From contig NZ_PYMI01000006.1 of NCBI RefSeq assembly GCF_003025595.1, positions 178,163 through 242,162 on the forward strand: a DNA stretch of 64,000 bases, read 5' to 3'. The translations under genes were made by a program, and so were the position numbers. The number at the start of each line of letters is the position of its first letter. Positions within the stretch are counted from its first letter, which is position 1. The stretch comes from Photobacterium ganghwense (GTDB lineage: Bacteria > Pseudomonadota > Gammaproteobacteria > Enterobacterales > Vibrionaceae). This document shows positions 43,890 through 53,786 of the stretch, one piece after another. The notes beneath the pieces were generated by a model that did no database searches, was not told the DNA's origin, and worked only from the letters and a program-made list of their open reading frames with translations.

Positions 43890-44636
43890 TTAGTCCTCAG
43901 ACGACACTTCATCTTCACTTCTCACGTAAAACCGCGAGAAGAACAGACCCACTTCAAACAGCAAGCACATCGGGATGGCCAGCAGCGTCTGCGAAATGAT
44001 GTCTGGCGGAGTCAGCAACATGCCCACCACAAACGCCGCCACAATGATGTACGGGCGCTTGCTGCGCAAGCTTTGCGGATCCGTCGCCCCGGTCCAGCAC
44101 AACAATATGATGGCAACCGGAATTTCAAACGCGATGCCAAACGCCATAAACAGGGCCAGCACAAAGTCGAGGTAGCTGGAGATATCGGTCGCGACCTGTA
44201 CTCCTTCCGGTGCGATACTGGTAAAAAACCCAAACACCAACGGGAAGACAACGAAATACGCAAACGCGACACCGGCGTAAAACAATACCGAGCTGGAAAA
44301 CAGCAACGGCATAATCAGGCGGCGCTCATGCTTGTACAGACCCGGCGCCACAAACGCCCAGACCTGGTACAGAATCAACGGTACCGCAATAAAGACTGAC
44401 GTTACCAGGGTAAGTTTAATTGGCGTAAAGAAGGGGGATGCCACATCCGTTGCAATCATTGAGGCTCCCTCTGGCAGACGTTCTACCAGCGGGGCCGACA
44501 GGAAAGCATAGATATCGTTGGCAAACCACACCAGGCCAAGAAACACCACAATAACGCTCAGGATAGAACGCAGCAGGCGGTTACGCAGCTCCAGAAGGTG
44601 GCTGAATAACGGCTGCGTTTCGTCAACGCTAGACAT
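43890..44636 (-). CDS. tatC: Sec-independent protein translocase TatC
   Basis: A 248-residue six-helix membrane protein that recognises twin-arginine signal peptides. The N-terminal signature [17 protein letters not shown] is present, including the Glu needed for signal binding. [14 protein letters not shown] is the typical third-helix region. The acidic C-terminus (SEDEVSSED) is cytoplasmic. It is the last gene of ubiE-ubiJ-ubiB-tatA-tatB-tatC, starting 11 bases after the tatB stop. Confidence 0.96.
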   Translation of the reverse strand: MSSVDETQPLFSHLLELRNRLLRSILSVIVVFLGLVWFANDIYAFLSAPLVERLPEGASMIATDVASPFFTPIKLTLVTSVFIAVPLILYQVWAFVAPGLYKHERRLIMPLLFSSSVLFYAGVAFAYFVVFPLVFGFFTSIAPEGVQVATDISSYLDFVLALFMAFGIAFEIPVAIILLCWTGATDPQSLRSKRPYIIVAAFVVGMLLTPPDIISQTLLAIPMCLLFEVGLFFSRFYVRSEDEVSSED

Positions 44637-44647
44637 AGTGAAGTATA

Positions 44648-44989
44648 TTAATCCTGCTTTTGAGAGGTCGTCGCCGAATGCTGCTCCTCGTTTTTCGGTG
44701 CGTAGGGACGCTGCACGTCAGAAGCGGCTTTCTTCAGCTCTTCGACGGAGTCCCTCAGCTCTGGCGAGAGATCTTTCATCCCCATCTGCTCAGCTTTTTT
44801 CAGGTTTTCCTGCAGTTCCTGGAGCTTGAGCTCCTGTGACAGTTCATCCTTCACCGAGTTCGCCATATTACGAGCAGCGCCAACCCAGCGCGATACCGTA
44901 CGGATCGCGACGGGTAGGCGTTCCGGCCCCAGTACAACCAATCCCACGACGGAGATCAGTATCAGTTCCCAGAACCCGATATCAAACAC
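44648..44989 (-). CDS. tatB: Sec-independent protein translocase TatB
   Basis: A 113-residue protein with one N-terminal membrane helix ([26 protein letters not shown], shown in part by FDIGFWELI), the GPERLP hinge, and an amphipathic helix ([17 protein letters not shown]). A long charged tail follows. The Glu at position 8 is the TatB hallmark. It pairs with TatC in the signal receptor complex. It starts three bases after the tatA stop. Confidence 0.95.
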   Translation of the reverse strand: MFDIGFWELILISVVGLVVLGPERLPVAIRTVSRWVGAARNMANSVKDELSQELKLQELQENLKKAEQMGMKDLSPELRDSVEELKKAASDVQRPYAPKNEEQHSATTSQKQD

Positions 44990-44992
44990 GCG

Positions 44993-45238
44993 TTAAACCT
45001 GCTCTTTGTCTTTCTGGCTCTTCTGAGCCTGATCACCTTGCTGCTCTGCCAGTTTTTTCTGTTCAAAGTCAGCGTCCGCGTCTTTCTTGGCAACAGATTC
45101 ATCGTCGCTAATCGCTTTCTTGAACCCTTTCACCGCTGAGCCCAGGTCACCACCCAGTGAACGCAGTTTTTTGGTTCCGAACAGAAGCACAATGATCAGT
45201 GCAATAATCAGCAGTTGCCAGATACTAATACCACCCAT
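44993..45238 (-). CDS. tatA: Sec-independent protein translocase TatA
   Basis: An 81-residue protein: short N-terminal membrane helix ([20 protein letters not shown]), the [14 protein letters not shown] hinge and amphipathic helix, and a charged tail. TatA oligomerises to form the protein-conducting path. Gln8 and the FG hinge are conserved. It follows ubiB by about 70 bases on the same strand and starts the tatABC block. Confidence 0.96.
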   Translation of the reverse strand: MGGISIWQLLIIALIIVLLFGTKKLRSLGGDLGSAVKGFKKAISDDESVAKKDADADFEQKKLAEQQGDQAQKSQKDKEQV

Positions 45239-45307
45239 GCTTGTTTTACCTCAGCTTATTGTGGTTGATAACCAAACGTTTTCTTTAATGGCCGCATACT
45301 TTACCGT

Positions 45308-46945
45308 CTATTTACGGCAAGCACGCCACCCCAGTAACCAAAACGTGACGCCCATTACAGCACTGACCGCCGGATAGGTTTCAACATGATTACTAAAAAG
45401 TATGGCAGAACATACAACCAGAGTTGCACCAATGCCAAAATGGAACCTTGCCTGGCTCTGATAGCGTCGACTTTCCATGAAGTGATCATAGAGTTTATCG
45501 ATTCGCTGGTTCAAAGCATTGCCCTGGCGCAAACTGTCGTAAAGTAATTCCGGCAATTCGGGTAACTTTTCCGCCCAGAACGGCGCCCGGTTTTTGACCC
45601 CTTCGATCACGGCCTGCGGCCCGACCTGACGCGACATCCAGTCTTCCAGGAACGGCTTGGCGGTATCCCACAAATCAAGCTGCGGATACAGCTGACGCCC
45701 CAACCCTTCCACGTACAGCAGGGTTTTCTGCAGCAACACCAACTGCGGCTGCACTTCCATATTGAAGCGGCGCGCGGTGTTGAACAGGTTCAACAGTACG
45801 TGACCGAACGAAATTTCCGCCAGCGGTTTTTCAAAAATCGGTTCACACACCGTGCGAATTGCAAATTCGAACTCATCGACATTGGTATCTTGCGGTACCC
45901 AGCCGGAATCCACATGCAGCTCCGCCACCTTGCGGTAATCCCGGTTGAAAAACGCCAGCAGGTTTTCTGCCAGGTAGCGTTTGTCATCCCGGTTCAGGGT
46001 GCCGACAATGCCACAATCGAGGGCAATCCACTGCGGATTGTCCGGATTTTCCCGCGAGACAAAAATATTACCCGGGTGCATATCGGCATGGAAGAAGCTG
46101 TCTCGGAACACCTGAGTGAAGAAAATCGTCACCGCGTTTTCCGACAGCACTTTCATGTCGGTGCCGTTGGCAATCAGGGCACTGACATCCGACACCTGAA
46201 TCCCGTAAATCCGCTCCATGACCAGCAGATTTTCGCGGCTCAGATCGGTAAAGACTTCCGGCACGTACAGCATATCGCTGTCTTCAAAGTTGCGTCGCAG
46301 CTGGATCCCGTTCGCGGCTTCGCGCATCAGGTTCAGCTCATCGAGCAAGGTTTTCTCGTACTCGCGGACCACTTCGACCGGCCGCAGGCGGCGCGCCTCC
46401 GGCAGGATGCGAGACAGAATCCGGGCCATCCGGTACATCAGCTTAATATCCGCCTGAATCACCGGCAGGATGTCCGGTCGGATCACCTTCAGTACCACTT
46501 CCCGGCCATTTTCCTTCAACCGCGCCGTATGGACCTGGGCGATAGAGGCCGAGGCCAGCGGGGTTTCATCGAAATCAAAGAACCAGTTTTCGAGCGGCCC
46601 GCCAAGAGCGGCTTCCATCTGTTGCTTGGCCAGCCTGCCGTCAAACGGCGCCACCTGATCCTGCAGCAACGCCAGTTGGTCGGCGATATGCGGCGGGAAC
46701 AGATCACGTCGGGTCGACATCATCTGACCAAACTTAATCCAGACAGGCCCCAGTGACTGCAGCGCAAGGCGCAGTCGCTCACCCAGCGGTTTCTCCGGGT
46801 GCTGGTTTTTAATCCAGAACAAGGATTGGCGCGCAGCTTTGGGCAGCTTGAGACGGGGATCGTCCGGCAGCAGTTCATCGAGGCCGTAGCGCAGCTGTAC
46901 GGAGGTGATCTGATAAAGCCGTTTCAGTTCAGAAAATCCCATCAT
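45308..46945 (-). CDS. ubiB: Ubiquinone biosynthesis ATPase/kinase-like protein UbiB
   Basis: A 545-residue atypical kinase (ADCK/UbiB family) needed for coenzyme Q synthesis. The KxGQ motif is [13 protein letters not shown], the Ala-rich loop is ASASIAQVH (about 150), and the catalytic motifs are [12 protein letters not shown] and [10 protein letters not shown]. Two C-terminal membrane helices end the protein (about 497-540). The start overlaps the end of ubiJ by four bases (ATGA). A second ATG three bases downstream is equally possible. Confidence 0.95.
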   Translation of the reverse strand: MMGFSELKRLYQITSVQLRYGLDELLPDDPRLKLPKAARQSLFWIKNQHPEKPLGERLRLALQSLGPVWIKFGQMMSTRRDLFPPHIADQLALLQDQVAPFDGRLAKQQMEAALGGPLENWFFDFDETPLASASIAQVHTARLKENGREVVLKVIRPDILPVIQADIKLMYRMARILSRILPEARRLRPVEVVREYEKTLLDELNLMREAANGIQLRRNFEDSDMLYVPEVFTDLSRENLLVMERIYGIQVSDVSALIANGTDMKVLSENAVTIFFTQVFRDSFFHADMHPGNIFVSRENPDNPQWIALDCGIVGTLNRDDKRYLAENLLAFFNRDYRKVAELHVDSGWVPQDTNVDEFEFAIRTVCEPIFEKPLAEISFGHVLLNLFNTARRFNMEVQPQLVLLQKTLLYVEGLGRQLYPQLDLWDTAKPFLEDWMSRQVGPQAVIEGVKNRAPFWAEKLPELPELLYDSLRQGNALNQRIDKLYDHFMESRRYQSQARFHFGIGATLVVCSAILFSNHVETYPAVSAVMGVTFWLLGWRACRK

Positions 46946-47553
46946 GCCGGCTGACGCTCCAACAGACGATTCAGGCGCGCCTCGCAGCGGGCCACATCGG
47001 TTTTCAGATCATCAACCTGATCAGCAAAATGGGCAATTTCCAAAGCCTGGGGAGCCAGTCGCCATTCTTCCGTGATCACTTCGGCGAGATCGCGCTGGCG
47101 ACGCGCCAGTCCATGCCGGACCAGATTAGCGCTACGTTTCATACCGCTCACCAAAGTGTGGGCCACTATATCACCGGTATATTGCGATAATATTTCTTCA
47201 ATATCCGGTTTTAACCCGCTGAGTAATGTAGAGAATTGCTGAGCCAGCTGAATGTCGCCATCCAGTGCCAGCTTGTCGGCTTTGATCAGCTGTGTCAGGT
47301 TTGCCTGCTGACGCAGCTCCGGCAGCACCGACAGATTGAAGGCCAGCTGACAATCAACATCGCCTTCGAACACCGCCAGCACATCAATTTGCTGGCTGAA
47401 GATAAAATACAGCTGCTTGCCGAATTCGTTGACGGTCACACCGATCACTTTGCCGCGCAAGCGGGTCAGGCGACGCTGATTTTCGTCATTATCTTTGAGC
47501 AGGGCATTGAGCGAGGTTTCAATCGCTCCGGTGACCAACGCATCTAACGGCAT
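46942..47553 (-). CDS. ubiJ: Ubiquinone biosynthesis accessory factor UbiJ
   Basis: A 203-residue protein with an SCP2-like lipid-binding domain (about 15-110: [21 protein letters not shown]) and a C-terminal helical coiled region ([16 protein letters not shown] ... [13 protein letters not shown]). UbiJ with UbiK holds the ubiquinone intermediate for the Ubi complex. The ATG at 47553 is chosen by homology ([12 protein letters not shown]). It starts seven bases after the ubiE stop and overlaps ubiB, fixing it in the operon. Confidence 0.92.
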   Translation of the reverse strand: MPLDALVTGAIETSLNALLKDNDENQRRLTRLRGKVIGVTVNEFGKQLYFIFSQQIDVLAVFEGDVDCQLAFNLSVLPELRQQANLTQLIKADKLALDGDIQLAQQFSTLLSGLKPDIEEILSQYTGDIVAHTLVSGMKRSANLVRHGLARRQRDLAEVITEEWRLAPQALEIAHFADQVDDLKTDVARCEARLNRLLERQPA

Positions 47554-47560
47554 GGGAACC

Positions 47561-48316
47561 TCAGAATTTGTAACCACGGTGCAGGGCAACAATGCCCCCT
47601 GTCAGGTTGTGGTAAGTCGCTTGTTCAAAGCCGGCGGCTTCCATCATCCCTTTCAGGGTGTCCTGATCCGGGTGCATACGGATAGATTCCGCCAGGTAAC
47701 GGTAGCTCTCGGCATCGTTGGCAATCATCTCACCCATTTTCGGCAGCAGGTGGAACGAGTACGCATCATAAATTTTCGACAGCGGCTCAAACACCGGCTT
47801 GGAAAATTCCAGCACCAGCAGGCGACCGCCCGGCTTCAGCACGCGGAACATCGAACGCAGCGCCTTGTCCTTGTCCGTGACGTTACGCAGACAGAAGCTG
47901 ATAGTGATACAGTCGAAGAAATCATCCGGGAACGGCAGTTCCTCGGCGTTAGCCTGCACATAACCGACGTTGCCCACCACGCCCATATCGCGCAGCTTAC
48001 TGCGGCCGACTTTCAGCATCGAGTTGTTGATGTCTGCCAGGATCACCTGGCCGTCTTCGCCCACAATGCGGGAGAACTTCGCCGTCAGGTCCCCGGTACC
48101 ACCGCCCAGATCCAGCACTTTGTGACCACGGCGTACACCACTGCAATCGATCGTGAATCGCTTCCAGACGCGGTGGATGCCCATCGACATCAGGTCATTC
48201 ATAATGTCGTACTTCGCCGCGACTGAGTGGAATACCTCAGCCACCAGCTCTGCTTTATCTTCCTTGGCTACAGTCCGGTAGCCAAAATGGGTCGTTTCTT
48301 GTGTGGTGTCCGTCAT
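47561..48316 (-). CDS. ubiE: Demethylmenaquinone/ubiquinone C-methyltransferase UbiE
   Basis: A 251-residue SAM-dependent C-methyltransferase acting on both ubiquinone and menaquinone precursors. The SAM-binding loop is [16 protein letters not shown] (about 68-82); the UbiE signatures are [18 protein letters not shown] and [19 protein letters not shown]. It is the first gene of the ubi-tat operon. rmuC lies about 130 bases upstream on the same strand. Confidence 0.96.
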   Translation of the reverse strand: MTDTTQETTHFGYRTVAKEDKAELVAEVFHSVAAKYDIMNDLMSMGIHRVWKRFTIDCSGVRRGHKVLDLGGGTGDLTAKFSRIVGEDGQVILADINNSMLKVGRSKLRDMGVVGNVGYVQANAEELPFPDDFFDCITISFCLRNVTDKDKALRSMFRVLKPGGRLLVLEFSKPVFEPLSKIYDAYSFHLLPKMGEMIANDAESYRYLAESIRMHPDQDTLKGMMEAAGFEQATYHNLTGGIVALHRGYKF

Positions 48317-48447
48317 GCTAAATCCGTCATGGTTACTTGTATGAAACGCAAAAGCCTGTTGATCTCACGGCCGCTTCGGCAGCAGGCGTTCTCAGAAAAA
48401 CAGGCCCTAGTGTACTTGATGGTGGAGGTTTGCTCAAAGCACTAGAC

Positions 48448-49998
48448 TCATTCATTTGCGGTCAGACGGGAGCGCGGCGGCACGGCGACCCCATCCAATG
48501 TAGGTTCGTCATCAGCCGCACCAAGCTGGGAACGCTCAACCAGTAGCGGTGAGATATCCCGTTTAACTTCCACCCCAAGCTGGCGAAATCCTTCCGCCTG
48601 GCGAATCACGTTACCCCGCCCGGTCACCAGCTTGCTCATCGCCCCCTGATAACTCTGGCTGGCTTTTTCCAGCGACGCGCCGACCGCTTCCATGTCATTC
48701 ACAAACAGGCGCAGCTTGTCATACAGCTTGCTGGCACGCTCGGCGATCTGCTTGGCATTCTGGTTCTGACGCTCGTTGCGCCACAGGTTGTTGATTGTCC
48801 GCAGCGCCACCAGCAAGGTGGTCGGGCTGACCAGCATAATGTTCTGCTCCATGGCGTCCCGAATCAGGCTCGGATCCGCGGCCACCGCGGCCTGGAACGC
48901 CGGCTCCACCGGGACAAACATCAGCACGTAATCCAGGGTTTTCACCCCGTGCAGCTGATGGTAATCCTTGCGGCTCAGGCCGCGGATATGACTGCGTACC
49001 GAAGCCACATGCTCGCTGAGCGCCAGTTCCTGTTCGGCCACCGTGTCAGCGTGATAGTAGCGTTCATAAGCCACCAGCGACATCTTGGCATCAATGACCA
49101 CGTCTTTATCCTGCGGCAGGTGCACCACCACATCCGGCTGAAAGCGCTTACCGGATTCACTTTCCAGGCTCACCTGTGTCTGGTACTCGTGACCCTCACG
49201 CAGGCCGGACTCGGTCAGTACCCGTGCCAGTACCACCTCACCCCAGTTGCCCTGGGCCTTGTTATCGCCCTTCAGGGCCTGGGTCAGGTTCACCGCTTCC
49301 CGCGCCATCTGCTCGTTCAGCTGCTTGAGGTTGTTGATTTCATGCACCAGGGTATGGCGCTCCCGCGCTTCCTGACTGAAGTTGTCGTTGACCTGCTTGC
49401 GAAACCCTTCCAGCTGCTCGCGCAACGGACTCAGCAGGCTTTCCATGCTGAGCCGGTTCTGCTCGTCCACGCGCTGGGTTTTCTGCTCGAACACCCGGTT
49501 GGCCAGACTTTCGAACTGAATCCGCAGCCGCTCTTCGGCATTTTCCAGCAGGGCAATTTTTTCCGCCGCGGCCTTATGCTCTTCCATATGGCGCGCTTCC
49601 TGCTCGCGCAGATCGGCTTCCAGCCCGGCGTTGGCCATCCGGGCATTGTCCAGCTGCTCCGCCAGATACTGTTTTTCGTTCTTGAGGGCTTCAAAGTAGC
49701 GCATTTTTTCCAGCGCCGCCGCCAGCCGGCCGTGCATCTGGCGCAGCTCGTTCGTCAGGCGATCCCGTTCGAGATCCATCTCGTCCAGATCCCGGGTTTG
49801 TTCTGCTACCTGGCCGCTGAGCTGCTGCTCCCGGTGCTGGGCCAGCCGCAGTTCTGATTCGGCCTGCTGACGCAGGAGCTGCAGCTCCTGCTGCCAGCGA
49901 TTGCGGACGACCCAGGCAGAGATCGCCCCGGCCAGCACCGAGCCGGACACACCTGCCACCATGGCCAGTCCATAGCCGGACAACCACTCGTTTATCAT
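48448..49998 (-). CDS. rmuC: DNA recombination protein RmuC
   Basis: A 516-residue protein: an N-terminal membrane helix (about 8-28), a long coiled coil rich in Gln/Glu/Arg (about 32-220), then the RmuC nuclease-like core (NWGEVVLARVLTESGLREGHEYQTQ, DVVIDAKMSLVAYERYY, VMFVPVEPAFQAAV). It is predicted to limit DNA inversions between short repeats. The D-x-K type motif VVIDAKMSL suggests a restriction-endonuclease-like fold. It precedes ubiE on the same strand, as in E. coli. Confidence 0.94.
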   Translation of the reverse strand: MINEWLSGYGLAMVAGVSGSVLAGAISAWVVRNRWQQELQLLRQQAESELRLAQHREQQLSGQVAEQTRDLDEMDLERDRLTNELRQMHGRLAAALEKMRYFEALKNEKQYLAEQLDNARMANAGLEADLREQEARHMEEHKAAAEKIALLENAEERLRIQFESLANRVFEQKTQRVDEQNRLSMESLLSPLREQLEGFRKQVNDNFSQEARERHTLVHEINNLKQLNEQMAREAVNLTQALKGDNKAQGNWGEVVLARVLTESGLREGHEYQTQVSLESESGKRFQPDVVVHLPQDKDVVIDAKMSLVAYERYYHADTVAEQELALSEHVASVRSHIRGLSRKDYHQLHGVKTLDYVLMFVPVEPAFQAAVAADPSLIRDAMEQNIMLVSPTTLLVALRTINNLWRNERQNQNAKQIAERASKLYDKLRLFVNDMEAVGASLEKASQSYQGAMSKLVTGRGNVIRQAEGFRQLGVEVKRDISPLLVERSQLGAADDEPTLDGVAVPPRSRLTANE

Positions 49999-50233
49999 GT
50001 TGCTTGTTCCTGATGGTTGAAGGGGCTCTGGCCCCTGAAATCACTGCCACAAGGCTAAGATGACACTGGATAAATGTCCAGCAAAACCCCGCTAAGCCGG
50101 TATTCAGGCAGAAAAACCAGACCTTCCTCCCTTCCGGTCATCGACCCGCCCGCGGCAATGAAATAGACTGAGGACTTCCGCTGCCCCTGCAACGGGCGCA
50201 GCCATGGCTGGCTATTTGGAATACGGATACACA

Positions 50234-51136
50234 ATGAACGAACGTTACGCACTCGGGTACGGTCTGACGGCCGTGCTGCTCTGGTCGACCGTCGCGACGG
50301 CCTTCAAAATCACCCTGCAATCTTTCACTCCGCTGCAAATGCTGGCCGCCGCGAGCACGGTCTCGGTCCTGGCTCTGACGGCAATTGCGGCGTATCAGAA
50401 CAAGTTGCATCTGGTGGGGCGCACCTTACGCTCCCGCCCGCTGTATTACCTTGCGCTGGGGCTCATCAACCCCCTCGCCTATTACCTGATTCTGTTTCAG
50501 GCCTACGACCTGTTGCCAGCCTCGCTGGCCCAGCCCCTGAACTACAGCTGGGCCATTACCCTGACGTTGATGGCGGCCGTATTCCTCGGCCACAAGATCC
50601 GCAAGCAGGATTGGGTAGCCTGTCTGCTCGGCTATGCCGGGGTCGTCGTGATTGCCACCAAAGGGGATGTGCTGGCGCTGGAGTTTGACAATCCGACCGG
50701 CGTTGCGCTGGCGCTGGTCTCGACCCTGCTGTGGGCCATGTACTGGATCCTCAACACGAAAAATCAGGCCGATCCGGTGATCAGTGTACTGCTGGGCTTT
50801 CTGATCTCCCTGCCGTTTTCCGTCGGTGCCAGCCTGTACCTGCAGGGTTGGCCTTCCGCCCCCTGGCAAGGCTGGGCCGCCGTCAGTTATGTCGGGCTGT
50901 TTGAAATGGGGATCACCTTTGTCCTGTGGATCAATGCCCTGAAGATGACCCGCAACACCGCACGGATCAGTAACCTGATTTTCATCGCGCCATTTATTTC
51001 CCTGATGCTGCTGGCTACGATCATCGGCGAAGAGATCCATTCCTCGACCTTGCTGGGTCTGGTCATGATTATCATCGGCCTGCTCTGTCAGCAATGGAAA
51101 GGCAAAACACAGAAAGCCGAGCAACCCGCCAGTTAA
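50234..51136 (+). CDS. EamA/DMT family transporter
   Basis: A 300-residue carrier with ten predicted helices in two EamA repeats. Typical segments are LWSTVATAFKITLQ, LINPLAYYLILFQAYDLLPASLAQPLNYSW, CLLGYAGVVVIATKGD, and in the second half STLLWAMYWILNTKN and ISNLIFIAPFISLMLL. Its substrate is unknown; relatives export amino acids or metabolites. I choose the ATG at 50234, since the start at 50204 adds an unlikely N-terminal stretch. It is divergent from rmuC. Confidence 0.84.
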   Translation: MNERYALGYGLTAVLLWSTVATAFKITLQSFTPLQMLAAASTVSVLALTAIAAYQNKLHLVGRTLRSRPLYYLALGLINPLAYYLILFQAYDLLPASLAQPLNYSWAITLTLMAAVFLGHKIRKQDWVACLLGYAGVVVIATKGDVLALEFDNPTGVALALVSTLLWAMYWILNTKNQADPVISVLLGFLISLPFSVGASLYLQGWPSAPWQGWAAVSYVGLFEMGITFVLWINALKMTRNTARISNLIFIAPFISLMLLATIIGEEIHSSTLLGLVMIIIGLLCQQWKGKTQKAEQPAS

Positions 51137-51232
51137 CCGCCCGACTCTTTTTCTCGGTATCCCTGCGCCGGCATCACATCACCCTCTCACTGGCCAAGCC
51201 ACAACGGCACGGGCGGTAGTACGGTAACCGCG

Positions 51233-51264
51233 GCAAAAAAAAAGCCTGCCACACAGTGGCAGGC
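51233..51264 (-). terminator. Intrinsic terminator after the MFS gene
   Basis: Stem GCCTGCCAC/GTGGCAGGC (51244-51252 with 51256-51264), loop ACA, followed by nine T on the minus strand. Confidence 0.83.
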
Positions 51265-51379
51265 AACAGAGGTAAGGGTTGTCGAGACCCGAGCGCCTTA
51301 AAAGGGATGGCGTCTAATTATTGTGCGAGAGTACGTGTTCACGCTTGGTATCATCATTCAGCTGCGGCGTAAGACCAGC

Positions 51380-52576
51380 TTACGCGGCAGCAGGAGCATG
51401 CCAGCGTTTACCCAGTCGTGACCACAAAATCAGCAGTCCCGGTACCAGCAGGAACATCTGCAGCACCATCAAATCCGGTGGTGACAAATCCAGACGCTGG
51501 GTCAGGCTGACCATGGCCCCGGCGCCGCTCATCTGAAACAGTCCCAGTAATGCCGCCGCCGTCCCGGCGCGGTCGCCGAACGGAGCCAGTGCTTTACCGG
51601 CCGCCGAGCCCAGCACAAAGGCAAAGCCGAACGAAGACATGAAAATCGGCACCATAAACGCCCAGGCTTCACGGATATGGCTTAGCATCAGCATCGCCAT
51701 CCCGGCAATCACCAGCATTGCCAGCCCGGTGCTCAGGGTCCGGCGCGAACCGAAGCGGTCGATATATTTCGGTGCCACCATACAAGCGAGAATATTCAGC
51801 GCCGCATTCACCCCGAACCACAGGGTAAACTGCCCCATATCTTCACCCAGCTCAGTCATCAGCCAGACCGGTGCCGAGGTGACGTAGGCCAGAATCACGG
51901 CCATCGCCAGCATGCACATGGTACTGTGGTACAGGAAGGTCGGCTCACGCAGCACCGACTGGTAGCGCGACCAGCTCAGCATCGCCCCTGAGACATCGGT
52001 ATTGGCCGGACGGGTTTCGCGGAACAACGTCAGTACCAGCGCCCCGGCCACCACGGCAAAACCAGCCATGAAACTGAAGTTGGAGCGCCAGCCGAACTGG
52101 TGCGTCAGCCAGGTACCCAGCAGCGGTGCCAGTGCCGGAATAAAACAGATCGCGCCGTTGAGGTAGCTGATCATCCGGCCACTTTTCTCCGGCCCGAAAC
52201 TGTCACGCACAGCAGCAAACGCCGCCACCGACGTTGCACAGGCACCAAAGCCTTGTAGCAGACGTGCCACCAGCAGCAGATCCAGTGTCTGCGCCACATA
52301 CGCCAGCCCGGCACTCATGCCGTAAATGGCGATCCCGCCCAGCGCGATCGGACGGCGCCCGATGCGGTCTGCCAGCGGGCCGGCCAACAGCTGGCCCAGG
52401 CCAAGGCTGAACATAAACCAGGTCACAGTATCCTGCACCCGTGCCGAATCAACGGCAAAGTTATCGGCCATCACAGGCAGAGCCGGTAAGTAAATATCAA
52501 TGGCTAACGGGCTAAACAATACCAGGATCACCATCAGGGCGACCAAGCGGGTATCGGCAGAAGTATTCGTATTCAT
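51380..52576 (-). CDS. Bcr/CflA family multidrug efflux MFS transporter
   Basis: A 398-residue 12-helix proton-driven exporter. Helix 1 contains FSPLAIDIYLPALPVMADNF, the Bcr/CflA hallmark. Motif A is LLAGPLADRIGRRPIALGG (about 62-80) and motif C-like segments follow. Relatives export bicyclomycin, chloramphenicol or other drugs. It is divergent from the LysR gene at 52695 with a 118-base shared region, so the regulator probably controls it. A terminator follows at 51233. The substrate cannot be read from sequence. Confidence 0.87.
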   Translation of the reverse strand: MNTNTSADTRLVALMVILVLFSPLAIDIYLPALPVMADNFAVDSARVQDTVTWFMFSLGLGQLLAGPLADRIGRRPIALGGIAIYGMSAGLAYVAQTLDLLLVARLLQGFGACATSVAAFAAVRDSFGPEKSGRMISYLNGAICFIPALAPLLGTWLTHQFGWRSNFSFMAGFAVVAGALVLTLFRETRPANTDVSGAMLSWSRYQSVLREPTFLYHSTMCMLAMAVILAYVTSAPVWLMTELGEDMGQFTLWFGVNAALNILACMVAPKYIDRFGSRRTLSTGLAMLVIAGMAMLMLSHIREAWAFMVPIFMSSFGFAFVLGSAAGKALAPFGDRAGTAAALLGLFQMSGAGAMVSLTQRLDLSPPDLMVLQMFLLVPGLLILWSRLGKRWHAPAAA

Positions 52577-52694
52577 GTAGCTATCCTATTGGGTGATGGC
52601 GGAAGTCTACGTGGTTCGAGATATGAATTGAAATGGTATATATTCAACACCTAATTTCCCTTATGGAATATCACTTGTTCACGCGGAGGTGAAT

Positions 52695-53642
52695 GTGTCT
52701 TTTGAAAAACTCGCCCGGATGGATCTGAATCTGCTGGTGTGCCTGCATGTCCTGCTCGAAGAAGGCAGTGTCACCTATGCCGCCAAACGCTTGTGCCTGA
52801 GCCAGTCAGCGGTCAGCAAAAGCCTGAACCGGCTGCGTGAACAGTTTGATGACCCACTGTTCACCCGTTCAGCCCACGGCCTGGTGCCAACCCCGCGCGC
52901 TCGTGCCCTGCAGCCGATGCTGGAGCACCTGCTGCACGAAATCGATCAGCTAACCGCACCGCCGACCTTTACCCCGCAGACCAGTGACCGCCACTTCACC
53001 ATGGCACTGGTGGAAAGTGCCTACCCGCTGTTTTTGCCCCAGTTCCTCGGTGACATTTTCTCGGAAGGCCCGAACCTGACGATCGATACCCAGGCCTGGG
53101 AGCCCAACACGTTCGACAAGCTCCAGGCCGGTGAAATTGATTTCGGCATCACCGGGAAAGATCTCAATCCCTCCGACGCCATGCTCACTTTGATGCCGCC
53201 CAAAGGGATAGTGTTTCAGGAGCTGTGCCGCGACCGCCAATGCTGCATCGTCCGCAAAGGCCATCCGGCACTGACCCAAACCTGGGACGAAGCCACCTAC
53301 CTGACCCAGCGCCATATTCAGGTACGCTGCATCGGTAACGACCGCTGGCTGCTGGATTACAAGCTGGCCGAGCGCGGTATTGCCCGCGACATCGCCATGT
53401 ATGTACCGGACTTCAACAGCGCAGCGTGCCTGTGCAGCCAGACCGACTTTGTCTTTACCGCGCCCAGCCATTTCGCCCACTACATTGCCTCCCAGCTCGA
53501 CCTGGTGGTGATCCCGCTGCCGACAGAGCTTCCTCCTATGGCCTACACCCTGTTCTGGCATCAACATCAGGAGAAAGACCACGGCCACAGCTGGTTACGC
53601 CAGATTATTATCAGCCGTTGTCGTGATTTGCCTGTCGGCTAA
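52695..53642 (+). CDS. LysR family transcriptional regulator
   Basis: A 315-residue regulator. The winged helix-turn-helix is at about residues 8-65 (LNLLVCLHVLLEEGSVTYAAKRLCLSQ, shown in part by VTYAAKRLCLSQSAVSKSLNRLR). The LysR substrate domain spans about 90-300. I choose the GTG at 52695, five bases after GGAGG; the GTG six bases upstream overlaps that site. Divergent orientation from the MFS exporter is the usual layout for a regulator and its target. The inducer is unknown. Confidence 0.87.
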   Translation: MSFEKLARMDLNLLVCLHVLLEEGSVTYAAKRLCLSQSAVSKSLNRLREQFDDPLFTRSAHGLVPTPRARALQPMLEHLLHEIDQLTAPPTFTPQTSDRHFTMALVESAYPLFLPQFLGDIFSEGPNLTIDTQAWEPNTFDKLQAGEIDFGITGKDLNPSDAMLTLMPPKGIVFQELCRDRQCCIVRKGHPALTQTWDEATYLTQRHIQVRCIGNDRWLLDYKLAERGIARDIAMYVPDFNSAACLCSQTDFVFTAPSHFAHYIASQLDLVVIPLPTELPPMAYTLFWHQHQEKDHGHSWLRQIIISRCRDLPVG

Positions 53643-53786
53643 TTGCAGCCATATCGCAAACGCGTTAACGTATTGTGATCACAGCCTGCACAGTTAACGC
53701 TGCCGTGGCATTTTCAGCCGCGTTAGCTATTCAGGCTGGCCTCATGCCGTCACAGGGACGGTGACCCTTAGAAAGGAAATACACAC

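Noticed and set aside
53673..53700. CRP site before the aminopeptidase P gene
   Set aside because: TGTGATCACA is a palindrome, but the two halves have no 6-base spacer, so it does not fit the CRP consensus.
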